From Ignavibacteria bacterium (lineage in GTDB: Bacteria; Bacteroidota; Ignavibacteria; Kapaibacteriales; UBA4661): a DNA stretch of 64,000 bases. Position numbers and translations under genes: made by a program. The notes beneath the pieces are model-generated. The model did no database searches and had not been told where the DNA came from. It saw only the letters and a list, made by a program, of their open reading frames with translations. Shown here piece after piece: positions 26,193-34,492 of the stretch; position 1 is the first letter of the stretch; the number at the start of each line of letters is the position of its first letter. Where the stretch lies: the NCBI GenBank assembly GCA_014654705.1, contig JACVZY010000020.1, positions 17,599-81,598 on the forward strand. The letters run 5' to 3'.

Positions 26193-26555
26193 TTAAAGCG
26201 TATGTGTTTCGATAGTTTCTATGAGGTCTTCGCGAGAAATAGGCTTCGCAAGATAACCATCGGCACCTTTAGAAATTCCGGTCAGGAAATCCGACGTACC
26301 GTCTTTGGCAGTGAGAAAAATGAATGGTATGCCTTTGGTATCGCCGTCGGAACGGATATGCTTCAGCACTGTATATCCATCCATTTCGGGCATCATAATA
26401 TCGCAAAGAATGATGTCCGGCTTACCTTCTTTGGCAAGTTCAATGCCTTTGGAGCCGCTATTTGCTTCGACAACGTTGTATTTTGCCTCGTACAAAAAGC
26501 GCTTGAGCAATGAACTTACTCGAATATCGTCGTCAATAAGGAGAATTGTTTTCAT
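26193..26555 (-). CDS. Single-domain response regulator (CheY-like)
   Basis: A free receiver domain of 120 residues with no output domain. The acidic pair is in LLIDDDIRV, the phospho-acceptor is D52 in ILCDIMMPEMDGY, Thr in FLTAKDG fills the switch position and Lys in LAKPISRED completes the site. It may shuttle phosphate between kinases or bind a partner; the window holds three orphan-type kinases, none adjacent. AGGTG lies a few bases before the ATG. It is a single-gene unit with its own terminator. Confidence 0.93.
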   Translation of the reverse strand: MKTILLIDDDIRVSSLLKRFLYEAKYNVVEANSGSKGIELAKEGKPDIILCDIMMPEMDGYTVLKHIRSDGDTKGIPFIFLTAKDGTSDFLTGISKGADGYLAKPISREDLIETIETHTL

Positions 26556-26943
26556 AACGGCACCTGCGCCAGATTTAGTAAACTGTGAATCAAAAAGAGT
26601 AGAATTATTATTAGTTGCTTCTCTTGCGAGAGGACTTTACTATGCCGTTGCCTTTCAAAGGCTTATGCGCACTGCTGTCAGTTCACACGATTGCGACAAA
26701 GAATTTTTTGCGGCGAATACTTGTACTCTAGCTCAAATATAACGAATTTTGCAGCAGTATCGTAGTATCCGAAAGTAACAGATTCACATGACCAAAAGTA
26801 ACGCAAAACATATTATGCCTTCATTGCGGCATTCTGACTTGGTTTGCTTCCCTTTTAAGAGGCGGTCCTTTTCTGTAACGAAGTAAGATACTCAATTCTT
26901 ATTTCACTGTCAATCCCTCTTTCAAAAAAAACTCCAAAAAATA
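26556..26943. other. Intergenic region of about 390 bases, no gene seen
   Basis: It lies between the divergent receiver and esterase genes. The minus strand has TATATTTG (26734-26741), an exact match to the Bacteroidota -7 box, but I find no TTG at the right distance upstream. I see no open frame with coding character and no RNA gene. Confidence 0.5.
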
Positions 26944-28230
26944 ATGATAAAACGCATTTCTGCCACAACGACCACCATTATTTCGCTTTTGCTTGGTACC
27001 CTCGTCATCCTGTTTGCTGCCGGCACGCTCAATCCCCCTTCCCTCAAAGCGCAAAACGTCGTTACCTTTTCGATGGATATGCGCGGTGCGATGGCGCAGC
27101 GCTGGCTCGACCCACAAAGAGACCTTGTTGGCGTTCGTGGTTCGATACCGCCGCTTCGGTGGGACTCCACGCTCATTGCCACCGACCCCGATGGCGACAG
27201 TATTTACACGCTCACGGTTAAAATCACACCTGCCGGAAAGTACGCAAAACTTTTTCACACCCAGAAACTTGCCTATAAATTCAAGGTTGAAAATAGCGCA
27301 AAATTGAATAACGGCTGGGAAACGGTTCAAAACAGTACGCTCCTTCTGACAGGCAAGCCACAAACGGTAAAGCGTAGCTTTAATACACAATCATTAGCGC
27401 CAACGCCCGGAACACGCTCCCGTAATGTACGCTTGCATGAACACTTCCAGCCTCGGACATTGCTTCAGCGTACGCTATCGGTTTACTTGCCCCCGGGCTA
27501 TGACAAGTCATCACAACGCTATCCGGTTTTGTATCTGCACGACGGGCAAAATATTTTTGATGACTCCACAGCCGCCAGCGGCGAATGGTATGCCGACGAA
27601 ATTGCCGATTTGCTCATCAAAAGCAAAAAACTACCGCCCTGTATCATTGTTGGTATTAGCACACGCGGCGAAGACCGCATCAACGAATATACCCCCGTTC
27701 CTATGCGCCGCTTTGACGGCTTAGGGCGACCCGACGACCTCGGTGGCAAAGGCACATTGCACGCTCAGATGGTTGTAGAGGAAATTAAACCCTTCATTGA
27801 CAGCACGTATCGAACACTGAAAGACCGCGCAAATACTGCCCTCGGCGGTTCATCGTTAGGTGGTTTGATGACAATGTACGGAGGCATGGTTTACCCGCAA
27901 GTATTCGGTCGGTTGATGGTTATGTCACCGTCGGTATGGTGGGCAAATAATTGGATTCTGGCTGCTGCAAAGCAAAATATCAACGATTCTGTTGCCACAT
28001 CGCTCAAAGCTGCCGATACCCGTATATGGCTTGATATTGGTGATGGTGAAGGCAAGGAGTCCGTCGCAGATGCACGGGCGCTTAAGAGTTTGCTTATCGA
28101 AAAGGGCTGGAAACTCGGCACGAATCTATTCTACATGGAAGCCAAAAATGCGGCGCATAATGAAGCCGCGTGGTCGGAGCGTTTCGAACCTGCTCTGCTC
28201 TTCCTTTTCGGTAATCCCGCTCGCAAATAG
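26944..28230 (+). CDS. Secreted esterase (PF00756 type) with an N-terminal beta-sandwich-like domain
   Basis: Exported alpha/beta-hydrolase, 428 residues. A signal peptide (1 to about 37) ends near LKAQ. Residues about 38-150 look like a starch-binding or CBM-like beta domain (FSMDMRGAM, DGDSIYTLTVKI, LAYKFKVEN), as in Bacteroidota esterase-D/enterobactin-esterase-like proteins. The hydrolase part has LSVYLPPGYD, YLHDGQNIFDD and the nucleophile elbow GSSLG with S304. An Asp in WLDIGDGEG and the His in NAAHNEAAW probably complete the triad. Substrates in this family include carbohydrate and siderophore esters; I cannot choose among them. Confidence 0.85.
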   Translation: MIKRISATTTTIISLLLGTLVILFAAGTLNPPSLKAQNVVTFSMDMRGAMAQRWLDPQRDLVGVRGSIPPLRWDSTLIATDPDGDSIYTLTVKITPAGKYAKLFHTQKLAYKFKVENSAKLNNGWETVQNSTLLLTGKPQTVKRSFNTQSLAPTPGTRSRNVRLHEHFQPRTLLQRTLSVYLPPGYDKSSQRYPVLYLHDGQNIFDDSTAASGEWYADEIADLLIKSKKLPPCIIVGISTRGEDRINEYTPVPMRRFDGLGRPDDLGGKGTLHAQMVVEEIKPFIDSTYRTLKDRANTALGGSSLGGLMTMYGGMVYPQVFGRLMVMSPSVWWANNWILAAAKQNINDSVATSLKAADTRIWLDIGDGEGKESVADARALKSLLIEKGWKLGTNLFYMEAKNAAHNEAAWSERFEPALLFLFGNPARK

Positions 28231-28491
28231 CGCTTCCGGTAATGAGATGGTGTTATGGTTTGAATGATGATTTTGGGGTTCTTCTGGAGTATGTGATTGC
28301 TTCATACTAACTTCAGAGGACTGCATTTCACATTTATCATTCAAAATTCAACACTACCGTTCATGGTTCTTGGCACAGCTTTTGAAACGTATCTTTTTTC
28401 ATTAGTCCGTTTATCATTGCATCTTAAATCCAAGCACTGTTTTTCATCACTAATTTCAAGTTTTCCTCTCATTTCTTATCACTCTTTGGTC

Positions 28492-29499
28492 ATGAAACGA
28501 TCCTTCACCACAACCACTCTGGCGCTTGGCGCAATCATGCTGTGCTTGCTATCAAGCCTTACCACTTCTCAGGCACAACTTTTAGGCAACGAGAAAAAAG
28601 CCGATGTTGCCGCCAAGCATAGCGAACTAACATGGCATTCCATTACCGATGGTCTCAAACTGGCAGCCGAGCAAAAGAAGCCGTTGCTCGTGGACTTTTA
28701 CACAGATTGGTGTAGTTGGTGCAAGGTCATGGACGAAAAAACCTACGCGCACCATGAAGTCGTCAAGACGCTGAAATCCTCATTTGTTCTTGCAAAATTC
28801 AATCCCGAAAAAGCGCCTGCCTTCGAGTATCAGGGCAAAAAATATACCGGACAAGAGTTTGCAAAACTTATCGGCGTAAGCGGCTACCCGACCACAGCCT
28901 TCCTGAAGCCTGATGGAACAAAGATTGATGCACCCGCCGGGTACATTGAGTTTAGCCGTTTCAATACCATGCTGGATTTCGTGGAAAGTAAAAAGTATGA
29001 AACCGAAAAAATGCGTCTGGAAGAATATATGCTTCAGCAAGATGTGGAGCGCGACCCGAACAATCCACGCTTTCGTCTGAATCTGGCGCAATACTACATT
29101 GATTCGGTCAATTACAAAAAGTCGCTTGAAATTTTTCAATACGTCGCCGAAATGGCACCCAAAGACCGCAACGACCTGTTTACGCTTCACAGCGGGCTTG
29201 CTTCCACGCAGTATTTTTTTGTCAAAGACTACAAAAACGCTTCGCAGAATTTTCAAAAATCGCTTGCCTACGCCAGTGAACCCCAGAGCAAGGCACGTGT
29301 TTTTCTGCTGACCGCCTTCGCGGAAGCAGGCGGCAAACAGCCAAAAGCATCGGTGGAGTATCTGGATAAATTCGTCAAACACTGCAAAGAGAATAAGCTC
29401 GGCACCGATGGCGTACGACAGATGCTGGAGAAAGCACCGCAATTAGAGCCGGTGCGGACTTCGCAGGAGTTTCAACAATTCTTGAAAAAGCTCCGCTAA
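28492..29499 (+). CDS. Exported thioredoxin-like protein with TPR tail
   Basis: Periplasmic thioredoxin-fold protein of 335 residues. The ATG at 28492 starts a good signal peptide ending near SQAQ (about 29); the earlier frame is spurious. The fold has the redox motif WCSWC (C74, C77), resembling the thiol:disulfide interchange domain of DsbD C-termini and DUF255-like proteins, and the cis-Pro motif GYPTTAFL. From about residue 190 the protein becomes helical, with TPR-like pairs (YKKSLEIFQYVAEMAP, YKNASQNFQKSLAYA). It probably reduces or isomerises disulfides in partner proteins held by the TPR part. A terminator follows. Confidence 0.87.
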   Translation: MKRSFTTTTLALGAIMLCLLSSLTTSQAQLLGNEKKADVAAKHSELTWHSITDGLKLAAEQKKPLLVDFYTDWCSWCKVMDEKTYAHHEVVKTLKSSFVLAKFNPEKAPAFEYQGKKYTGQEFAKLIGVSGYPTTAFLKPDGTKIDAPAGYIEFSRFNTMLDFVESKKYETEKMRLEEYMLQQDVERDPNNPRFRLNLAQYYIDSVNYKKSLEIFQYVAEMAPKDRNDLFTLHSGLASTQYFFVKDYKNASQNFQKSLAYASEPQSKARVFLLTAFAEAGGKQPKASVEYLDKFVKHCKENKLGTDGVRQMLEKAPQLEPVRTSQEFQQFLKKLR

Positions 29500-29544
29500 G
29501 GGAAAAACTACAATAGCTTCGGGCTTATCAACAAAAATGACGTG

Positions 29545-29586
29545 AAAGGTGCACCGTTTCTGTTACGGTGCGCCTTTTCTTTTTAG
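29545..29586 (+). terminator. Terminator of the thioredoxin-TPR gene
   Basis: AAAGGTGCACCGT pairs with ACGGTGCGCCTTT (one G-T pair) around a 7-base loop, followed by TCTTTTTAG. Confidence 0.85.
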
Positions 29587-29702
29587 CTCATCGGGCAAGC
29601 ACGCGCTTGGGATACAAAAATGAATTCTTTTGAATCATAATATGTCTATAAAAAAAAACAAAGTCTTGCAAGATACTATCCTGCAAGACCTTATGTTTTT
29701 TG

Positions 29703-29776
29703 TACGCCCGACAGGACTCGAACCTGTTACCCACAGCTTAGAAGGCTGTTGCTCTATCCAGATGAGCTACGGGCGC
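29703..29776 (-). tRNA. tRNA-Arg (anticodon TCT)
   Basis: On the minus strand the acceptor strands are GCGCCCG (rc of 29770-29776) and CGGGCGT (rc of 29704-29710). The D-arm region TAGCTCATCTGGATAGAGCA is followed by an anticodon stem ACAGC/GCTGT with loop CTTCTAA (anticodon TCT), and the T-arm has GGTTCGAGTCC. The 3' CCA is not encoded. It reads AGA codons as arginine. The first acceptor pair is G-T. Confidence 0.95.
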
Positions 29777-29867
29777 GGCATCAAAAAGAGCATCCACAAA
29801 TTTACGCGGATACGGCTAAAGAAACAAGTTTTTTCCGTGTGGTTTGTCTCTGCTCTGAAAATTTTTC

Positions 29868-29898
29868 TTGCAAGAAATTGACTATTACCGTAAATTTG
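29868..29898 (+). promoter_or_regulatory. Possible promoter (TTG-N20-TAAATTTG) upstream of the SRP RNA
   Basis: TTG at 29868-29870 and TAAATTTG at 29891-29898 fit the Bacteroidota -33/-7 consensus with the same 20-base spacing seen before mraY. It is about 90 bases before the RNA, so processing or a closer promoter would be needed if it drives it. Confidence 0.35.
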
Positions 29899-29985
29899 AA
29901 ATCTGTCTCTGAAAAAATTCAAGACAGTCCTGAAACAAAACAAACGTTCTTCTTATAGATTCTCAAGACGTTTTTCAACGCAAGT

Positions 29986-30087
29986 CTAGGTCAAGTCCCG
30001 TACGGCTGCGACAAGCCCAACCCCGTCAGGTCCGGAAGGAAGCAGCGGTCAGTTTGCTCTCAGCGCGATACGATCAGCTTGACCTAT
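29986..30087 (+). ncRNA. ffs: Signal recognition particle RNA, small (4.5S) type
   Basis: RNA scaffold of the signal recognition particle that, with Ffh, targets membrane proteins. The apical domain has the conserved GTCAGGTCCGGAAGGAAGCA stretch (the GGAA tetraloop and asymmetric loop). The ends pair as AGGTCAAG (29988-29995) with CTTGACCT (30078-30085), and an 8-T run follows at once as terminator. Ends are estimated from this pairing. At about 100 nt it is the short bacterial form, without an Alu domain. Confidence 0.93.
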
Positions 30088-30272
30088 TTTTTTTGCTCCT
30101 CTCTGCTGTGCGCTGCTTCACATCTGCCTGTTTTTTCGTATCTTGCCTCTTCGTCACATTCTTCGAGTACGCGCCCCGGAGCGCAGCCCGCCCCCACCGC
30201 CTTTGCTCGTGCTGACGTTCACGACGCTTTTACCTTGCTTATCAATCTTGCTTTCAAGCATCATCACACATT

Positions 30273-32012
30273 ATGAAAAAAGAAATCCTTATCAACGCCG
30301 CCTTGAGTGAAATTCGCGTTGCTATTACCGAAAACGGTCGTTTGGCGGAAGTATTCTGGGAACTTCCCGAAAAAGAACGCCACATTGGCAATATCTATCT
30401 TGGGCGCGTCGAACGTATCGTGCAAGGCATGAATGCTGCCTTCGTGGATATTGGTCTCGACCAAGATGCTTTCCTCCACTTCTCCGATGCTGGCGACCTT
30501 GATGCCGACGACGATGGTGATGCCGATGACGACGATGACGACGATAGCCGCCCCGCTTCCACCAGCGACGATCAGCTTTCCGACGTAGCCGCAATCGCGC
30601 TTCGCAAAAAGTCTAGTCCCCTAGCCGCAGCTAATGCTCAGATGCCTACCTTTTTCACAAGGCGTGTAGGCGAAGTAACCATCAGCCTTGAGGTCGGACA
30701 GCTCGTTATGGTGCAGGTTACGCGCGAGGCATATGGCACAAAGGGCTTGCGCGTTACCACGAAAATTTCTCTTCCAGGACGGTATTTGGTGCTGTTGCCC
30801 TTTAGCGGTTCTATCGGCGTTTCCAAGAAAATTTGGGATTTCCGCGAGCGCAAACGCCTTCGCGCTATGGCAAAGTCTATTTTGCCGGATGATATTGGTT
30901 GCATCGTCCGTACCGAAGCCGCCGAACACGAGGATGCAACACTGCGTAAAGACCTTCAAGACCTTCTTGCTAAGTGGGAACGTGTGCAAGCGCAAATCAA
31001 ATCTCTCGAAGAGCCTGAACCGATGCTGCTTCACAACGACGTGAGCCTTGCGCGGTCGTTCATCCGCGACCTTCTCACGGCGGATGTGAGTCACGTTGTC
31101 GTGGATTCCAAGCAACTCTATCACGACCTGAAAGAGTATGCAGAATGGGCTGCGCCGCACTTGGCACACAAAGTGAAATGGTATGCCGCCAAAGAGCCTA
31201 TTTATGAGGCATTTGGGCTAACGCAAGAAATGGAGCGAGCAACAGCCAAGTCTGTGCCGCTTGTCTATGGTGGGTATTTAGTCTGGGACTACACTGAGGC
31301 AATGACCGTTGTGGACGTGAATAGCGGGCGCTTTGCTGCCGACCGCGATCAAGAAATCAATGCGCTTCGCACGAACATCGAAGCCGCACGCGAGGTGGCT
31401 CGTCAAATCCGCCTCCGCGATATTGGCGGCATGATTGTGGTGGATTGCATTGACATGACCCAAGAGCAGAACCGCCGCCGTGTGGTAGAAGAACTCTACC
31501 GCGCCACTCGCGCCGACCGCGCACAGGTGACGGTGTATCCCATCACGCAACTTGGTTTGCTCCAAATGACCCGCAAGCGTGTCCGGCAAAATATTCTTCA
31601 AGTAGTTACCGAGCCTTGCCCTACGTGTAGTGGCACAGGTGTTGTTCCGTCGGTCTCGACAGTCGTAAGCGAGATTGAGCGCTGGCTAAAGCGTTTTGCG
31701 ACAACGACACGCTCACTCCAAGCCCCATCTGCTCCGGCAAGCAAAGCCAAATCTGCAGCCGTGAAACCCAAGCCTACGCCTACGGTGCAAGCAAAAGAGC
31801 GCGAAGCAAGTGTTGAACGTGAGTTTACACTCGTGCTGCGGGTACATCCCAGAGTGGCGCAAGAAATTGCCGGCGGCGCGTTCTCAAAGCTCAATCGTCT
31901 GATGCTGCGCTTCTTTGTGAAAATCCGCCTTGAGCAAGACGAACACTTGCGGCACGAGGAGTTTCATTTCTTCTCGGTGCGCCGGCAGCGCGATATTACG
32001 GCGGAGTATTGA
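30273..32012 (+). CDS. rng: Ribonuclease G/E family endoribonuclease
   Basis: Single-strand-specific endoribonuclease for rRNA maturation and mRNA decay, 579 residues. It begins MKKEILINAALSEIRVAI. The S1 domain (about 35-135) is split by an acidic insert at about 73-90 (a near-continuous run of Asp). Catalytic Mg residues lie in VVDVNSGRF and IVVDCIDM, and the Zn-link is CPTCSGTG. After it comes a low-complexity Lys/Ala/Pro segment (about 485-515). The long C-terminal degradosome scaffold of E. coli RNase E is absent, so Rng/RNase G is the better name. It follows the SRP RNA gene on the same strand. Confidence 0.94.
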   Translation: MKKEILINAALSEIRVAITENGRLAEVFWELPEKERHIGNIYLGRVERIVQGMNAAFVDIGLDQDAFLHFSDAGDLDADDDGDADDDDDDDSRPASTSDDQLSDVAAIALRKKSSPLAAANAQMPTFFTRRVGEVTISLEVGQLVMVQVTREAYGTKGLRVTTKISLPGRYLVLLPFSGSIGVSKKIWDFRERKRLRAMAKSILPDDIGCIVRTEAAEHEDATLRKDLQDLLAKWERVQAQIKSLEEPEPMLLHNDVSLARSFIRDLLTADVSHVVVDSKQLYHDLKEYAEWAAPHLAHKVKWYAAKEPIYEAFGLTQEMERATAKSVPLVYGGYLVWDYTEAMTVVDVNSGRFAADRDQEINALRTNIEAAREVARQIRLRDIGGMIVVDCIDMTQEQNRRRVVEELYRATRADRAQVTVYPITQLGLLQMTRKRVRQNILQVVTEPCPTCSGTGVVPSVSTVVSEIERWLKRFATTTRSLQAPSAPASKAKSAAVKPKPTPTVQAKEREASVEREFTLVLRVHPRVAQEIAGGAFSKLNRLMLRFFVKIRLEQDEHLRHEEFHFFSVRRQRDITAEY

Positions 32013-32165
32013 AGGAAGTTTTGAGTTTTGAATGCGGTAGAATGGTGAACAGGCGATATTGGAGTTGGTTCTCGTTGGATGTAGCTGAAATGCTTTATTC
32101 TCTCAATCAGGCAAGGAATAGTTTGTCAATCAGCACACCACCGCACAGTGCTGACGGATGCGCTG

Positions 32166-32606
32166 TCACCGCACAAGCGTCGTTTCCAGCATATATTCAT
32201 CGTCCACAGCCATTTTGATTGGGTCGGCGTTGATAGAGCGCGGGTAGCCATAGACAGAATCATAGCGCACCTCTACCGTTGCATCGGAGCGACTTTGCAG
32301 AGCGCGAATGTTCTCAAACATTTTCTCAATGCTTGTGCCGAAAGCAGTACTGACGGCGCTCCCAACCGCATCGCGTGCAGAAACAACGCTGCCGCCGCTA
32401 TCTATCTGGAGTGTAAGCGGATACTTTAGGGGAATACAGAAGCAGGAGCGCTGCTGCGTAAGGGTATATTTCGTCAGCTTGTACGCTTTCCACCGTGCTT
32501 CTGCGTCGGCGACGTTTGTGAAAGAGCGCGGCGTGAGGATATTGTCATCAGCACAAGAATATGCGCAAAAAACAACGCTGAAGACGAGTAATAAGCGGAT
32601 TTTCAT
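32166..32606 (-). CDS. Lipoprotein with DUF6174 domain
   Basis: Small exported protein of 146 residues. The ATG at 32606 starts a signal peptide with a lipobox-like FCAYSC (Cys near residue 18). The mature domain shows the DUF6174 pattern: YTLTQQRSCFCIP, an exposed strand region VVSARD, a short helix around SIEKMFENIRAL, then VEVRYDSVYGYPRSINADP and a final MAVDDEYML. The function of this family is not known to me. The paired Cys in CFC may bind metal or form a disulfide. The gene is convergent with rng. Confidence 0.75.
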   Translation of the reverse strand: MKIRLLLVFSVVFCAYSCADDNILTPRSFTNVADAEARWKAYKLTKYTLTQQRSCFCIPLKYPLTLQIDSGGSVVSARDAVGSAVSTAFGTSIEKMFENIRALQSRSDATVEVRYDSVYGYPRSINADPIKMAVDDEYMLETTLVR

Positions 32607-32708
32607 GGTTGTTGGGGAGAGGTGAAGCAAAACAGTGATTGTCGCAGAGCAACTCTACGGAAGAGGCACATCGGGCGAAAAAGTCACATTCTTCTCGGTC
32701 GAAAACAC

Positions 32709-32744
32709 AACAGGCTGTTCTCACGATTAGGAAAACAGCCTGTT
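32709..32744. terminator. Hairpin terminator at the end of the carboxylase gene
   Basis: AACAGGCTGTT and AACAGCCTGTT form an 11-base stem with a 14-base loop. T-runs on the plus side and A-rich sequence on the other suggest bidirectional use. It lies just past the carboxylase stop. Confidence 0.75.
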
Positions 32745-32782
32745 TTTTGTTGAATTGTCACCTGCACGGTGCATCATATCTG

Positions 32783-34447
32783 CTATACCTGAACGACACC
32801 GGCTTTCCATTCGGGAAATTCGTCGTTGTGCGCGGCAGAAGCAAGCGCACGGGAAATCACGCCCCGCATAGCAGTCGGCGGAATAATGCCATCCACCCAC
32901 AACCGTGCTGCGGCATAGATGGGGTGCATCGTTTCGTCGTATTTGTCTTGGATTTCTTTCAGCATTTGGGCTTGGTCGGTATCGGAAAGTTTTTTGCCTT
33001 GCTTCTCCAGCGATGCAATCTTAATCGTCAGAAGTGTCTTCGATGCTTGTGCGCCGCCCATGACGGCAATTTTGGATGTAGGGAGACTGAAGATAAATCG
33101 TGGGTCGTATGCTTTGCCACACATAGCGTAGTTGCCTGCTCCGTAGCTGTTACCCATGATAAAAGTCAACTTAGGAACGATAGAATTTGCCACAGCATTC
33201 ACCATTTTTGCCCCATCTTTGATAATTCCGCCTTGCTCGGCTCGTGTTCCCACGATAAAACCCGTTACATCTTGCAGAAAAACAAGCGGAATCTTACGCT
33301 GATTACAATTCATAATGAACCGAGCCGCTTTATCTGCACTTTCGGAATAAATCACGCCACCCACCTGAAGTTCGCCCTTGCCGTTTTTGACAATGGCGCG
33401 TTGGTTCGCCACAATACCGACTGCCCAGCCGTCCACGCGCCCGTAGCCGCAGAGAATCGTCTTGCCGTAGTCGGCTTTGTACTCTTCAAAAGCAGAATCG
33501 TCCAGAATCCTTGCCAATACTTGGTAGGTGTCGTATGGCTTTGCGCGGTCGCTTGGAATAATACCCCAGAGGTCTTCGGCATCGAACTTTGGCGGCAGGG
33601 GCGTTTCGCGTGAAAAGACGTTTTTAATACCTTTTTCTGGCGAAAATTTCTCCACAAGCGAGCGAATAACAGCAATACATTCTTCGTCATTTTTGACTTT
33701 GTAGTCAATCACACCGCTCACGCTTGCGTGCATGACTGCGCCCCCAAGTGGTTCAATCGTCGTTTTTTCGCCAATCGCAGCTTCCACGAGTGCAGGTCCG
33801 GCAAGGAAAAGGCTGCCTTGTCCCTCCACAATAAGCGCCTCGTCGCTCATTATCGGCAGATATGCGCCACCAGCCACGCAGGGACCCATAATTGCGGCAA
33901 TCTGCGGCACGCCAAGCGCTGAGAGTTGGGCATTATTGCGGAATTGCCGCCCGAAGTGTTCTTTGTCTGGGAAAATTTCGTCTTGCATCGGCAGAAATAC
34001 GCCTGCCGAATCCACAAGGTAAATGATCGGAAGGCGATTTTCCAGCGCAATTTCTTGAGCACGAAGATTTTTTTTCGCCGTCATCGGAAACCATGCGCCG
34101 GCTTTGACCGTTGCGTCGTTGGAGACAATCACGCACTCGCGTCCATGAATAACGCCTATTCCCGTTACCACACCCGCAGACGCTGCTCCGCCTTGCTCGG
34201 CATACATCCCGTCGGCGGCGAACAAGCCAATTTCGAGAAAATAGGAATCCGCATCTACAAGCGCATAAATACGCTCGCGGGCAGTGAGTCTGCCTTTGGC
34301 TTTGTGTTTTTCCAGCGCTGCCTTGCCGCCGCCTTGTTTGATGCGGTCTCCACGTCCTTCTATGGTGCGCCAGAGTTGTTTGTTCGCATCAGCAATTTGC
34401 TCGAATGATAAATCGCGTGTTGGCTCAGAACCAAGTGTTGTAGGCAT
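32783..34447 (-). CDS. Acyl-CoA carboxylase beta (carboxyltransferase) subunit
   Basis: Carboxyltransferase that moves CO2 from biotin to an acyl-CoA, 554 residues, closest in look to the methylcrotonyl-CoA/propionyl-CoA carboxylase beta group. Crotonase-fold halves are visible. RLTARERIYALVD opens the N-domain; the oxyanion regions have MGPCVAGGAYLP and MGNSYGAGNYAMCG; FLQDVTGFIVGTRAEQGG lies between. The C-terminal ARLWVDGIIPP is typical of the MCC-type subgroup and supports leucine degradation or a related step. The biotin-carrying alpha subunit is not nearby, so substrate choice is inference. Confidence 0.88.
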   Translation of the reverse strand: MPTTLGSEPTRDLSFEQIADANKQLWRTIEGRGDRIKQGGGKAALEKHKAKGRLTARERIYALVDADSYFLEIGLFAADGMYAEQGGAASAGVVTGIGVIHGRECVIVSNDATVKAGAWFPMTAKKNLRAQEIALENRLPIIYLVDSAGVFLPMQDEIFPDKEHFGRQFRNNAQLSALGVPQIAAIMGPCVAGGAYLPIMSDEALIVEGQGSLFLAGPALVEAAIGEKTTIEPLGGAVMHASVSGVIDYKVKNDEECIAVIRSLVEKFSPEKGIKNVFSRETPLPPKFDAEDLWGIIPSDRAKPYDTYQVLARILDDSAFEEYKADYGKTILCGYGRVDGWAVGIVANQRAIVKNGKGELQVGGVIYSESADKAARFIMNCNQRKIPLVFLQDVTGFIVGTRAEQGGIIKDGAKMVNAVANSIVPKLTFIMGNSYGAGNYAMCGKAYDPRFIFSLPTSKIAVMGGAQASKTLLTIKIASLEKQGKKLSDTDQAQMLKEIQDKYDETMHPIYAAARLWVDGIIPPTAMRGVISRALASAAHNDEFPEWKAGVVQV

Positions 34448-34492
34448 AATCCAGAAAAAAGGTTACGTGATTGAAAAAGATGTTGGTCGTTG

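Noticed and set aside
32639..33613. Long plus-strand open frame of 324 residues opposite the acyl-CoA carboxylase gene
   Set aside because: It lies on the opposite strand of a well-conserved gene with clear motifs, and its Cys/His-rich sequence has no family pattern.
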